64,000 nt of DNA from Austropuccinia psidii (taxonomy: Eukaryota; Basidiomycota; Pucciniomycetes; Pucciniales; Sphaerophragmiaceae): NCBI GenBank assembly GCA_023105745.1, contig JALGQZ010000015.1, forward strand, positions 3,495,499 through 3,559,498, in the 5' to 3' direction. This document shows positions 9,719 to 22,500 of the stretch, piece by piece. Made by a program: the position numbers and the translations under genes. The notes beneath the pieces were generated by a model, which saw only the letters and a program-made list of their open reading frames with translations, was not told the origin of the DNA and did no database searches. Position 1 is the first letter of the stretch. Each line of letters begins with the position of its first letter.

Positions 9719-11192
9719 GTGTTTGAAGACAATCCAACACAGGACAACCAAACCACTGTTGAAAGATTGATGGAAGAAACTTTCCAAAGTTCCCCAACAC
9801 AAATTGTCATTAAGAAAAAGAAAGCTAAGAAATTAGACTTTCCAGGACCCACTATTCAGGACTCTGAAGGTGAGTACCTCCTTTATAAATTGCCATAAAA
9901 AAGAAATTCTTGTCCTGAAATATTTTTACTTTTTGATTCTTAAATTATTACTACCAGAAGAGGTTCCCAATACTCCATCCAATCAGATGGAGCTGAAATC
10001 AGAGGTAGAATTGATCCCTCAAAAGGGAAAATATAGGGAAAAAACCCCAGTGGAACAGAATCCACACAAGGAAGTGCCTTATCCCAAAGGCAAATCCCAG
10101 AAATTCCCATAATATTTGAACCAGAGTTAGAAATAAGTATGAGTCACTCAAATAGGTACAAATAACATTCAGAGGGCTCAAATAGACATTTACATGAGCC
10201 AGTACAAGCAGTACTACACAGTGTACAAGGACAAGGACTGGGAAATGTTGCCACAAATACACCAAGGAGTGATGAACTCCTGGCACATCCTCAAAAAGTT
10301 CCTCAAAGAGGAGGAAATAGTGAGATACTCCAATGGATGGAATCCACTATCATCCAAACCTCAAATCAAAAAGATCAAAGAGTACCATGCCAAAAAGAAG
10401 GAGGCATCCAAGGAAGAAACACCAAGCCAACCAACTTCCCCAAGAAGGGAAGAAGAACAAGAAAAAGAACTGGAAAAAACCATATTCCCAAAGTTACAGG
10501 ATTCCAAAAATCCAAAAAGATGCCATGGACAATGTCTTCAACATGGCCACAAACTTGATGAAATTCAAGGACAAGGGAGAACAAAGAATGAGACAACCTC
10601 ATATCCCAAAGAAATAAATTTGTCTCCAGATGTTGTAAATACTTCAACAGAAATTAAAAATAGTATTTTACCTCTTAAAGAAATTAAAAACAGTTTATTA
10701 TCTTTACAAGAAATAAATAATAATTTATCATTTTTAACAAAGATTGTTATACAAAATAAAAAAGAAATTTATAACATTAAATTTATTGTTGAAAATAATA
10801 AACCAAAAGTTTTAATTGACAATACTGAAAAAATAATACAAGGACAACAGGAATTGTATAAATATATAAAATATATCAAAGATAAAACTTTGACAATCAA
10901 TTATGACATGAGTATTGATAATATTACAGAAAAATTAAACAAATTAAGTATTTCTGTAGAAAAATTTGAAGAAAAGATTTCATCACACCAAAAATTACTT
11001 CCAGAAAATGTGGAAAAAAGTGATGAAGCAAGAATGAATCTGAAAGATGACATTCAAAGTGAAATAAGACTTATTACTGAAAAAATGGATAAAATAAATG
11101 AGGCTAACTTAAATATGCCAAAGTTATCAACCCCATTTTCTCAAATAAGAAGTCCTGTCAAACCAAAAGAGGAAAAAAAATTCGATTCATAA
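9719..11192 (+). pseudogene. gag: Element A 5' ORF (gag-like coiled coil), spliced, frameshifted
   Basis: An acceptor-like TTTTCTAG precedes FEDNPTQDNQTTVERLMEE. The frame continues to a GTGAGT donor at 9870, and an intron ends CCAG at 9957, after which the frame goes on with EEVPNTPSNQMELK. A stop at about 10112 and a shift near 10430 break it. From about 10430 to 11192 the frame is long and helical, with repeated EIKNSILPL, EINNNL and EEKISSHQK blocks that look like a coiled coil, then KMDKINEANLNMPKLSTPF. The frame then slips into the gag core at about 11195. I know this protein only as a rust retrotransposon leader/gag region from memory; no enzymatic motif is present. Confidence 0.6.
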
Positions 11193-11194
11193 CA

Positions 11195-11920
11195 GACTTG
11201 AGTCATCAAGACAATAACCAAGTCCTAATGAAGGAAGCACCTCAATTAAAAAAATGGCCAAAATTCACAGGAGAAGGTGAATATGACCATATGTCATTTA
11301 TTAAAACAATTGAAATGTTACAAGAAGATTATTCCATACCAGATGAATTAATCACAGCCAGATTACACTCACTATTTGAGAAATCTGCAAAAAGATAGTA
11401 TTATGGCATAAGGCAAACAAATGGCAAAAATACCTGGTCTTGGTGGAAACAAGAAATAATCACCAAGTGGGCCAATGATGCCTGGAGGTAAAAAATAGAG
11501 AATTAATTTGAAAATTCCTTCTTTTATCCAGACAAGGATAAACCTTTGACTTGGTTCTTAAACCAAGTTGAAAGATTAAATGCACTGTACCCAGAAATGT
11601 CACAAAAAATGGTACACATGAAAATACTTAAGAAATGTAGAGGAGAATTGGAACATTCCCTGAGAAGAAGGTGTATAGAGCCATGCCCCACAGAAGAGTA
11701 TATCAATGCACTAGAAGACATAGTGACAAGGACAAAAATTGGCAGAAATTGGAAGAAATTGGAAATTAAAAGTCCAAACAACCCATTTATCAAGAAAGAT
11801 AAACCAAGAGAAACTTTCAAGCCCAATACACCCAACAGTAATGAGAAAAGAAAGTGCCACAAATGTGGAGGCATTGGACACTTAGCCAATAATTACCTTA
11901 AAAAAAGCAAAGATCAATGA
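11195..11920 (+). pseudogene. gag: Element A gag core with broken CCHC zinc knuckle
   Basis: WPKFTGEGEYDHMSFIK and the following helices are the retrotransposon gag (capsid-like) region. Stops at 11396-11398 and around 11490 split it, and it resumes as TWFLNQVERLNALYPEMSQ. Near 11850 the zinc knuckle reads CHKCGGIGHLANNY: the spacing is CX2CX4HX4 but the last Cys is Tyr (TAC for TGC, a G-to-A change), so RNA binding by this knuckle is probably lost. Gag packages the RNA in virus-like particles in the cytoplasm. Confidence 0.75.
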
Positions 11921-11924
11921 AATT

Positions 11925-12521
11925 GTGGAAACAGAGGACCACAATGATAAAGAAGAAGAATCTGATTCTAAAAAAGACACTGAAGAATCAGAAACTTATA
12001 AAAGTGATGAAATTAATATAATTAATGCACAAATTAATAATATTAATTTAATATATGAAGTACTGGATGTAAATTTAAACTTACCACAAGTTGAAACATC
12101 TGATACAAGCCTGACAAAAATACAAGATTCCAAACTGTATAGAACCAAACCAACAAAAGGGATGGGATATACAGCTGGAAAATCAAGTATAAGTATTGTC
12201 ATGGTGGAAAACCAAGAGGCAAAAGTAAACTTAGATACAGGAGCATATTGTACCTGTGTTGGTAAGAGTTATTTGAAAAAAATTGTACCAGATTGGGAAG
12301 GAAAACTTATACCAATACAAGGAGTGAAATTTAGTAGTGCAAGTGAAAGAATGAAGCCCCTTGAAATAATTAACTTAACACTCATTTTTCCTCATCCTTC
12401 ACAACTTATCAGATTTAAAGTGGAGTTTGTAGTAATGGAAAAATGCACTAGTAGCCATTTTATACTTGGAAATGACTATGTGTCAGGTTATGGCATAGAT
12501 ATCTCTAACCAAAAAAGATAG
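11925..12521 (+). pseudogene. pol: Element A aspartic protease region
   Basis: An acidic linker (about residues 1-90) is followed by VNLDTGAYCTCVGKSYL, in which Asp-Thr-Gly (Asp codon 12234-12236) is the retropepsin active site, and by FILGNDYVSGYGIDI, the second conserved protease block. This 198-codon frame is open, so the protease itself may be intact, but upstream gag and downstream reverse transcriptase are not. Confidence 0.75.
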
Positions 12522-13540
12522 ATATTTTACCATAGGAGACAATAAAAGACAAAAATTTTGGCTTCTTTAATAACAAAAAACAAATTACAGTCATTAAGAA
12601 TGAAAAAAAAGCCCAGAAAAGGATTTCTTCATAGCTGAACAACTCAAAGAGGCAGAATTCAATCATGAATTAACAGAAATAATGAAATAAAAATTTATTG
12701 GCCTCTTATTTAAATATAAAATTGCCTTTGCAACTGACAAAGAACCACTAGGTGCCATAATTGGACATGAGGTAGACATAATCCTTAATGTGGAAAAACC
12801 TTATCCACATCTATTAAGAAGACCAGCTTACCCAGCTAGCTCAAGAGCTAGAGAAGCTTTAGAGGTACATATTAAAGACATAATAGACATTAGAATATTA
12901 AGGAAAGTAGGACATAATGAACAGGTAGAAGTCACTATACCTGTCATTATAACTTGGCATAATGGAAAATCAAGGATGGTAGGGGACTTGAGAGCTCTAA
13001 GCACCTATACTATCCCTGACAGATATCCAATACCCAGAATCCATGAGAAATTAACAAAATCATCTCAGGCTGGGTTCATCACAGCCATGGATGCTCTAAA
13101 GGTTTTTCATCAAAATTTCTTAGCAGAAAATGCCAAAAAACTACTCAGGATAATAGTCAACTGGAATTTTTGAATATCTAAGAATGCCATTTGGTATAAA
13201 AAATGAACCTTCCCATTATCAAAGGATGATGAATACCATATTTCCTCAATAATTATCAGAAGGATGGTTAATTATCTGTATTGATGATATTATAGTTTGC
13301 TCAGAAACTTGGCATAGTCACTTAACAAGACTAGAAAGAGTCTTTCAAAAAATAGTAAAAGTAAATATAAAAATCTCCTTGAAAAAGTGACATTTTGCAT
13401 GCAGTGAACTGAAATAACTAGAACATTTTGTATCTGGACTAAGTTTGGGCATAGATAAGATCAAAGTAGAAGCAGTACTACTGAAGCCAATGCCCCAAAA
13501 CAATAAAAAAATGCAATCATTTCCATGATTTTCTGGTTAT
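12522..13540 (+). pseudogene. pol: Element A reverse transcriptase, disrupted
   Basis: Recognisable pieces are RRPAYPASSRAREALEVH, VIITWHNGKSRMVGDLRAL, PDRYPIPRIHEKL and AMDALKVFHQN (finger and palm), then RMPFGIK-like sequence in another frame. The active-site motif at 13277-13288 reads CIDD rather than YIDD (TGT for TAT); both Asp remain. Several stops and frameshifts lie between 12690 and 13540, so no active enzyme is expected. Confidence 0.75.
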
Positions 13541-14100
13541 TACAGATATCATATAAAGGACTTTGCAAGAATTGCTAAATCCTTGTATAAGCTCTGTGAC
13601 CAACAGACAGTCTATTAAATGAATGAAGAAAGAGTCAAGGAATATGAAGAGCTGAGAAATTCCTTAGCAAATTCCCCATTTCTTCTAATGCCAGATTGGA
13701 AATTACCCTTTAAGCTATAAATTGATGCTTTTGGAGAAGGACTAGGTGCTGCACTACACCAGACACAAATCATCAATGACAAACCTGTTGAAGGACCAAT
13801 TTTATTCATTTCAAGAAAAAAAAGCCAAAAGAAGCAAGATATGGAGCAAGCCAAATGGAATGCATCTTCTTAGTGTGGGTTTTAGAAAAATTACACTATT
13901 ATTTGGATGGGACAGTGTTTGATGTAATTACAGATTGTAATGCTGTAAAATCTTGATTAAACATGAAAACTCCAAATAGACATATGCTAAGATGGCAAAT
14001 TGCCATCCAAGAATATAGAGGAAATATGACTATAGTTCATAAATCTGGTAATATTCATAAAAATGCAGATGGGCTCTAGCAAATACACCTGAAAATCCAG
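13541..14100 (+). pseudogene. pol: Element A RNase H region, disrupted
   Basis: [17 protein letters not shown] (from about 13719) carries the first catalytic Asp of Ty3/gypsy RNase H and is preceded by an in-frame TAA. VWVLEKLHYYLDGTVFDVITDCNAVKS (shortened here in mind to its DCNAVKS end) contains a later conserved acid. Stops lie at about 13712, 13872 and 13954. Confidence 0.65.
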
Positions 14101-15070
14101 CATGGGTACCACAGGAAGAGCACCATATAGAAGGTATATGTGTCACAGATATTGGCATAGACTTTTTTAACCAAGTTAAAGAAAGCTATAAAATGGACAA
14201 AAAATGCCATATCTTATTCCAACTTCTAATGAAAGACTGTAAAGACCCATCACTTTCATCAATACTAGATTAAATATGGAAAAAAGCATATGATGAAGGA
14301 AGATTCCACCTTCTTGATGGAATCCTCTATAATAGAACTAAACATACATGTGTTATGGCTTTAACAGATAGAACTCTGATAAACACTATACTACATGAAT
14401 GTCATGATAGTGTTGCAGCTGGACATCTTTCAATGACAGAACACCAGAGAGGATAAAAACCTGCTCTTGGTGGACAAATTGGAAGAAAGATGTTGCAGAA
14501 TACTGCCAAACCTGTGACAGATGCCAAAAAGCAAACAGAGCCACAGGAAAGACATTTGGAATGATGATCCAAATCCAAGAACCAAGATACCATTGGGAAA
14601 TAGTTCACATGGATTGGGTAACAGCCTTACCTACAGGAGGAGACTGAAGTTATAATGCATGCCTAGTAATAGTTGACAGATACAGCAAAAATCCAATGTT
14701 CTTACCATGTCACAAGGATGATACAGCTATGGAAACAGCCAGAATGATATGGAATAAAGTTATTAGCCACACAGGCTTATTACAAAATATTATAAGTGAT
14801 AGAGACCCAAAATTCACTTCAGCATTATGGACAAACCTCCATAACATTTTTGGAACAAAATTATCATTCTCAACAGCTTACCACCTCCCAACTGATTGTC
14901 TAGCAGAAAGAATGATACAGACCTTAGAAGACATGATTAGTAGAATCTGTGCTTATGGACTAGAATTAAAATATTCTGATGGTTTTACCCATGATTGGTG
15001 TACATTAATACTAGCTCTTTAACTTGCATATAGAACATCAATCCATTATTCAACTGGAAAAACACCAGAA
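14101..15070 (+). pseudogene. pol: Element A integrase, zinc domain and catalytic core
   Basis: The HHCC zinc domain is split by a frameshift near 14450 (ILHECHDSVAAGHLS, then CQTCDRCQKA). The catalytic triad is present: Asp in HMDWVTALP, Asp in [11 protein letters not shown] and Glu in [12 protein letters not shown]. Stops occur near 14647 and 15020. The integrase inserts the cDNA into the chromosome. Confidence 0.75.
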
Positions 15071-15706
15071 ATGCTAGAAAAAGGCTGGAATCCAATAATT
15101 CCTTATGATACCCTCAAAAAGGACTTGGTAGATATACACCCAACAGCAAGTAGCTTCAAATTAATGCTTTACAAAGCAAGAAACCATGAAAAAAGATGTA
15201 TGCAAGATTTTTTTAAGTATGCAAAAGAAAGATGGGATAAAAGTCATAAACTGCCTGACTTCAAAATAGGAGACCTGGTCCTAGTGTCAACTCTAAATTT
15301 CAATAATATAAAAGGCCCAAAGAAATTGAAACATTCCTTTACAGGACAATTCATGATAAAAGCACTACATGGACCTAATGCTGTGAAACTAGATCTCACA
15401 GGTAAATTAATGAACAAACACCCAACTTTCCCTGTAAGTGTGATAAAACCTTACAGCTCAGTTGAAAAGGAATTATTTCCACTAAGAAATAAACCCCCAC
15501 TTGAATTACCCCCTTTAGAAGAAGGAGAAGAAAAGAAAATTGTGAAAGTCCTTCAAGAAAGAAGGACGAGAAACAAAAAAGAAAGGGAATACCTTGTAAG
15601 GTATAGAAATCCAACTCAAGAAGATGAATGGCTACTTGATAAAGATATAACAAATTCTGATAAAATATTAAGAAGTTGTAGACATGAAAGAAAACCTAAA
15701 GAATAG
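15071..15706 (+). pseudogene. pol: Element A integrase C-terminus with chromodomain
   Basis: This open 211-codon frame begins within the integrase (ends of the core, then FKIGDLVLVSTLNF, the GPY/F-type DNA-binding part with HPTFPVSVIKPY). It ends in a chromodomain-like block, KEREYLVRYRNPTQEDEW followed by LLDKDI. The chromodomain would steer integration to marked chromatin. The frame is intact, but the upstream polyprotein is not. Confidence 0.75.
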
Positions 15707-17051
15707 TAAATTAATCATTATTGAGCTTCAAGACTAACAAAGTCGATTGAAGAGGTAGGACAGTGGATGATACCCTAATTAACTATATCATATTGTGGTA
15801 CAATCTTATTTGGTGGTAGGGAATGTGAGCCTTTGAGATATGTCCACATATCCAAAAAGGTCACAAGAAAAACTTTATAATAATTATACTCATAACAATT
15901 ATCTTAAAGCTAGTGAAAATGCAATGAGTAGGTATAAACTCTGAATTAACTTAGAATATAATGAGTAAAAATTTGAAATAGATTACACCATTATATTACT
16001 CATGGTAAAATACACATATATTATTTTTATGGCATATCTGTAAAGTGAATAATTACTGAATAATAAGTAATAATATCTCAAAAAAGACATAAATTCTTAT
16101 TTAACTCAGAAACCAATTCAGAAGAATGTAAAATAAAGTGAACTATTAGATTCCCCATGAAAAACTACACATAAAACAATTTTATTACTATTCTCTAAAG
16201 TCAATACTTAAGGAATTAAGCTGAATATATGCACTTTCTTGGTCAATGCATATATTCATGGTTTTTAGCTAATATCTCTTGGAATATACATTATAGAGAG
16301 TTAAACCAAGTATAAATTAACCACTTTATTACTGGAAGAACACAAATATAAACTTTATTTTACAAGTTATAAACAAGGTTATAACTTGTAAGGGTTTATT
16401 GAACAAAATTACTAGAGCTGTTGACCACTTTGTTGTGAAAGTGGTCCAAACTTAAAAAAAAGGATATTCATATTCTACTAGTTCATAAATGAAGAATTAT
16501 GTAGTTTTTATCATAATATTCAAGGTATAACCCCTTGAAATAAAGGTTTGAAGTTTAAAATATTGAATTTCAACAGAAAAAATGAGATACAAGAAAAATC
16601 ATGAAAAATAGAGTTTTGATGATATAATGAAATGCTCTTGGAATTTTAATAAGGACATCCCAAGCTATCAGTATCCACTCTGCAAATAGCTGTAGCGTGT
16701 ATAACTTAAAAGTTATTAATGATCAAAGTTTAAGCTTAAAATTGATCATTTATGATCACTCACTGTAATCTTATTTTAAGTTTAACAGTTATATAAGTGA
16801 TGAAACTGGTGAATAATATTAGATTATGATTAATAATAATAAAATCCATGAAGTTTAGGCTTTTTACAAGCTTGTGATGTCATAAAACTTGGAGTTATAG
16901 TGATAACTCTAAATAATGGCATAATGATGAGATAAGATGGTTTGATCATGATGTAATCAGCACTAAGCCTTTAAATACTGATCATTTTCAGTGGATAACA
17001 TCAGTACACATCTACTAGAAGCCTACTGAGCTCTATAAGGGAGGTATTTAC

Positions 17052-17058
17052 TATAAAT
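17052..17058 (+). promoter_or_regulatory. TATA box of the element A LTR promoter
   Basis: CTATAAATAGAGCTC is followed about 30 bp on by a pyrimidine-rich CCCCTCAGA likely to hold the transcript start. The LTR copy at 49571 keeps the same box at 50800-50806. This marks the U3/R border of the LTR. Confidence 0.55.
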
Positions 17059-17638
17059 AGAGCTCTTTTTATTCTATTTTCCCCTCAGATGCATCAAAAC
17101 AATAAAACAATTAAATCAAAAGGTAAAATCTTTTATATTATCAAAGACCAAAGGCAATCCTTATTATAATCATCATTTTTGATTTCATTACTTCAAATTT
17201 TCACTTGTTTTGTTATATTTCTCTTAAAAATCTCATTTCCATGTAAAATCTAGAAAATTTGTAATTTCTTTTATTTTTATTTGTAAATACAATTTAAATA
17301 AGTTTTATTTACATTATTTGGCTTAAATTCTTCCAAAAATATTATATTAAGCGTCAAAAGTAGGCAATTTTCTCTTATCATAATAATTTCTCTCTATTAT
17401 TACTATTAATATAAATAGTATTTATATTAATATATAACTTTAATATTAGTATTATTATACTTATTGATTGTTTTTTATGCCTTTATTATTTGTTGGTAAC
17501 AATAATAAAGTTCTTTTAAATATATTAATATATTTATTTATTATATGATTGTTTCATAATATAAATTATATTATTATATTTATTTAATAATATAATTATT
17601 TTTATCTTATTTATTTTATTTATAAGGAAATTCGGAGT

Positions 17639-17674
17639 ACAATAAGTAAAATATTAGTAATTTTTACTTATTGT
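17639..17674 (+). repeat. Hairpin near the LTR end
   Basis: Perfect 11-bp arms ACAATAAGTAA and TTACTTATTGT surround a 14-nt loop. The same hairpin occurs at 7452-7487 at the end of the 5' LTR. It may act in RNA end formation or dimerisation (inference). Confidence 0.65.
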
Positions 17675-17691
17675 TTCATAGTCAAACCTTA

Positions 17692-19141
17692 AAAATATAA
17701 TATTAAATAATTCTAAATTTTTATTATTTTATAAAATATTGATTTGAATTCATTTTTTGTAATATTAACCTCTAAAATCAATTCAAAAAAATTCAATATT
17801 ATTACTAATCTCAATAAAAATATTTCTTTATATTAGGTTAAGTCTTTATATTTTTTTTTGATGAAGCTCAAAATATTAATTTTATAAACAAAAACTAATT
17901 GGAATACTTTGAAGTCTGATTTAGCAGGTAGACTTGACTCATTTTAGCTAGCCTCATAAGTAAAAATAAATCTTAGGAAATTATATAAACAACAAAATCA
18001 ATAATTATCATCATAAATGAAAAATCAAGATTGTAGTGGTGATAGAAATGAGGAATCTCATTACAATTTTTTGAAAAAAATAAAATTAAAATAAGGAGTT
18101 ATATTATTAAATTCAACATTTTATAAATTGAAAAATAACATTTATCCAACTTGAGTACTGATTTCATACCTAATTCAGTTTGAAGTAACCAAAAATGAGT
18201 CTTATCCTTCTCAAGCACCAATATCTAACAAAATAAAACTTTTGCAATCATTATAAAAGTGACTTAAATTAAAGGTATTAATACCTAAATTATTATAATT
18301 AATAAGAGACAACAGCATCAATGACACACCTAAAGGTGTTAGAGACAGAGAGTATGATAAGAGTCCATGGGGAAAAGACACAATGTCCATTGAGTATTTT
18401 TATGTGCTATGTTACAGCTTTGTGGAATAATGATTGGTATAGATAATAACCTGTTCTAAAAAAATTAAGTCGACTTTAGTATTAGAGACAATATAGCTCT
18501 CATATTAAAGTAAGAGCTATCTGATTTTCAAATTCTAAGGTAAAATGACTCCAAATAATAATGAAAAGACAAAGATTTTTATCCAAAAGAATTAAGAATA
18601 ATCATGATATGGATAAATAGATAGAATAAGGTAAATCATAATAATAATAATAATTATTGAATTATAATTAAAAAATTGATGATAAATTGAATAATGAATA
18701 TGAACAGTTTTAATAATCAAAAACAATATTAAAATAAATTATATCATTTTTAAAGAATATTTGATATTTTTTCATTAATTTTTTAATTCCTTTTAATCAA
18801 AAAATGATTTAATTTTTATCAAAAATCTATAGGTTTTTTTTTTTTTATCTTTTACCTTTTTTTTTTTTTTTTTGAAAAAAAATTGTTGAAAACTTATAGG
18901 TTTTAGAAATTAATTAATTTATTCAATTTAATATAGTTTTTTAACTAATTCTTTTTTATTTATTTATTTTTTCTAAAAAATAAAAAAATAAAAAAATTCA
19001 AAATAATAATAATAATTTATAAATTGAAATTTTCTTATAATTAATTTTTTTACATAAAATCAAAAAAAAAAAAAAAAAAGAATTTCTCAATTTTTTTTTT
19101 TTTTTTTTTTATATTTCAAAACAATAATCAATTTTTCAAAA

Positions 19142-19172
<31 letters not shown>

Positions 19173-19529
19173 GATAATTTAAAATTAATTAATTAAATCC
19201 TATTTTTTTTTTTAATTAAATTTATAAGATATAATTAATTTTATAATTTTTTTTTTTAATTTTTTCCCTAGAAAATATATATCTAAAAAAAAATTTATTT
19301 AAATAAAACTAACATCAATGAAAAATTCTGAAGCAAAAAAATATTTTTATAATTATTATATATATGTATATATATAGATAGATAGATTTATATAATTATT
19401 AAAAATACAATCAATTCTTAAATAATTTTAAAATAAATAAAGAAATATTATTATATTTACATAGATAGATAAATATAAATTATATTTTTTATCTATTTAT
19501 TTAAAATTTAATTTAATATCAATACCTTA

Positions 19530-19561
<32 letters not shown>

Positions 19562-22500
19562 TTTTTTTATATATCAATGAATTGATTTAATTTTCAGTAT
19601 TTTTTAGTTTTAGTTTCTTTTTTCTATTTTAATTTTTCTTACTAAAGATTAATTTTTATTAAGAGTTTTTTTTTTCCTTATCTATAATTCAAAAAAAAAA
19701 AAGAATAATAATTAAATCAAAAAATATTCTTATTAAATTTAAATTCAAATTTAAAATTTATTTTTTTTTTTTTCTAAAGTTTAATTTTTATTAATTTTTG
19801 AGAACATTATTATTTTTTTTAAAAAATATTAATTGTATAATTTTGAGTTTTAAATATTTAATTAATTCATTTAATAATTATTTTTATATTAATATTCTTA
19901 CCGCTAATTTTTTTTTATGATATTTATATTTATTGAGTTTTTCTAATTTGCATGTTAATAAATTTAGGAATATTTTAGAATTTTGATTATGTTTGATAAA
20001 ACTATGGTACTCCAATATTTTAACTTAATAATTACTACAATTTCTTATTTAGATCTCAAAATGATAATAAGATTAGTGACTAATAATTAAAATAATTTGG
20101 TTTATTTCATTTAATTTAAGACTTCTTATTCTTTTCTTAATTAGTAATTTAGTAAATTCCTTAATTTAATTTTTGGTAATAGATATAAATTTTTATTTGT
20201 ATTTTATTATAATTTGAAATGTATTTTGTATAAATATATTCCCTAAGAAGAATTTCAAATTAAGAAGCTCATGACCTATAATGATAGGGTTTCTTTTTGT
20301 CTCCATATGGTTCTTTTTCTCACCCTCATGAAAATTCCTAATAATATGGAAAAAGTTATGCTAAGTATTTCAATGGATATACTCTATAAAGGTAAAGATA
20401 TTTTATAAGAGAATAAATGCTATAAAATTAAATATGTAGAGGGATAATATAAGTTTTTGAATTCTATTTTAGGCTTATTGAATAATTATTCATATTTTAT
20501 CAGTCTTCTGTTAAATGGGGAACTGATGAGAATTTTTGGTTTCATAAACTCTAGCTTGATAATTTGAGATAATATCTATTCAATTATTATTTTAGTTTAA
20601 ATATAAGTTATCAATTAACTTAATATAGCAATCTTGTAATTATCAAATTATCTCATCTGAATCCAGGATATAATAAATTTCTCTTTAAATTTTTTTGTTA
20701 ATAAAATATAAGATATTTTTATTAATATTACTTAAATTTTAATTTTGAAATAAAAATTAACTTCAAAATTTATTAATTTCCCCTTTTTATAAAAAAAAAC
20801 AAACAAACAATATTTTAAATTTAAAAAAATTTAAATTTTCTTTAAATTAAAAATTTTATCAATTTTTAATAATTTCATTTTACTTTGACATATTTCAAGA
20901 AAATTAAGTTTTGATTTTTTTTTTTTTTTTTTTTTTTTTTAGAAAAAAACAAAAAATAATGTTTAATTTAAAAAAAAAAAAAAAAAAAAGAATTATGTTT
21001 TATTATTTTCTTTTGTAAAGAAAAACTTATAACAAGGTTATTGAAAATTATTACATAAAAATTTAGTTTAATTAAATATTTTTTTGAAAAAAAAAATAAT
21101 AATAGATTTTTAAAGAGAAAGAAAAAAAAATTATTCAAAAAAAAAAAAAACAAATTAAAATATTTTAATACCTAAATTAATTGAAAATATAAATATATAT
21201 ATAACTTTTATTTTATCTTATTTTTAATTTTAAAAATCTTGAGAAAAATATAACTATAATTATATTTTTTGATTTTATTAAACAAAAAAAAATATGATTA
21301 CATACATATATTTTTGATTAAAATCTCTTTTATTAACAAAAAAAAAATATGCAAAAATATTTTTTTTTATTTTTTTTAGATTAAAATTTGAATTATCTTT
21401 TTTTTGTTTTAAAAAAAACAAATTAGCTATATTATTTTATATTTTTCAAGAATCATATTGTTGATAGAAAATACAATTATTAAATCATTCATAAATAGTC
21501 TTATTATTTATTATTATTATTAGTAATTCTCACTACTTTTAAGTTGATTTTTTTTTATATTTAAATTTAATTTTAAGTGGTGAAAAATATTTTATAATGT
21601 TTTTTGAAGTACCTTTTAAAACAGTTAAAACAGTTTTTTTTCATCTTTAACTTTAATTTAATTTTTATTTTTTCTAATTTATAGTAATAATTCAAATTTT
21701 CCTAATTGATTTTAATTAAATTATTTAAATATCTTTTAAATAATTTCTCATATTAAAATAATAAAATCTTAAATAAGTTTTTATAAATCATACCTATAAG
21801 TTAATTAATTTTTAAAATTAATGAAATTCTTTTAATTAAAATTATTATTTTATTATCATTTTCCCTTAAAATTTAAATATTTTCAAGTTTTTTGTTTTTT
21901 TTCTGAATTTTGTTGAATTTAGTTTTAATAGAATAACTATATAATTTAATTTTAAAATTATAAAAAACTTAATTATATTTATTATTAAAATTTGATTATT
22001 TAATTTCTTTTTGAAGAAAGAAAAAACCAAATTTTTAAAAAATTATATTTCAATATAAATTAATTAATCTTAAATTTGGACTTGCACAAAAAAAAATATG
22101 GTGTGTAAAGTGAGTTTAGATTTTTTCAAAGTCACACATGTCCAGTAGACAAATAAAATGGACAGGAAGATTAAATTACTTGAAAAGTGAATTTTAAAAT
22201 TTAATTTAAATATTCCAGATTTAAAGTGAATCTTGGCTGGCTTCCATAAAATCAGCCTGGTTTGATCATTTTTTTCACTGATTCCTTTGATGCTCTGAGA
22301 TCTTACACAGTACAATAATCTGAGTCATGTGGCTTACTTTCTTGAAAAAACCCAAGCCAAAGTTGACTAATGGTCAACAACTTTTTGAAACTGACCCAAA
22401 AATCATTGAAAATAATACAAGAGATCTTTACAATGAGACAGAAACACTTGACCACTTACCAATTTCATTTTACACCTTTCCAAAACTCAAATTATAAACA

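Larger units (their letters stand above)
7362..17691 (+). mobile_element. Ty3/gypsy chromovirus element A (decayed)
   Basis: The order is 5' LTR remnant (7362-7504), primer-binding-like site, leader with a nested MULE relative, gag with CCHC knuckle, protease, reverse transcriptase, RNase H, integrase, chromodomain, polypurine tract GGTGGTAGGGAA (15812-15823) and 3' LTR (15824-17691). This gene order and the C-terminal chromodomain define the chromovirus group of Ty3/gypsy. The polyprotein is broken by many stops and frameshifts. The upstream part of the 5' LTR is missing beyond the MULE; the DNA on the far side of the MULE does not look like LTR, so a deletion occurred or the TAAATTTA match is fortuitous. 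Confidence 0.85.
15824..17691 (+). repeat. 3' LTR of element A
   Basis: It starts TGTGAGCCTTTGAGATATG right after a purine tract and ends with the same hairpin and AACCTTA/AACCTCA terminus as the 5' remnant. Internal perfect stems are ACAAGTTATAA/TTATAACTTGT (16362-16389) and GACCACTTT/AAAGTGGTC (16423-16446). Related copies lie at 49571-51058 and, inverted, 51059-52063. Confidence 0.75.
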
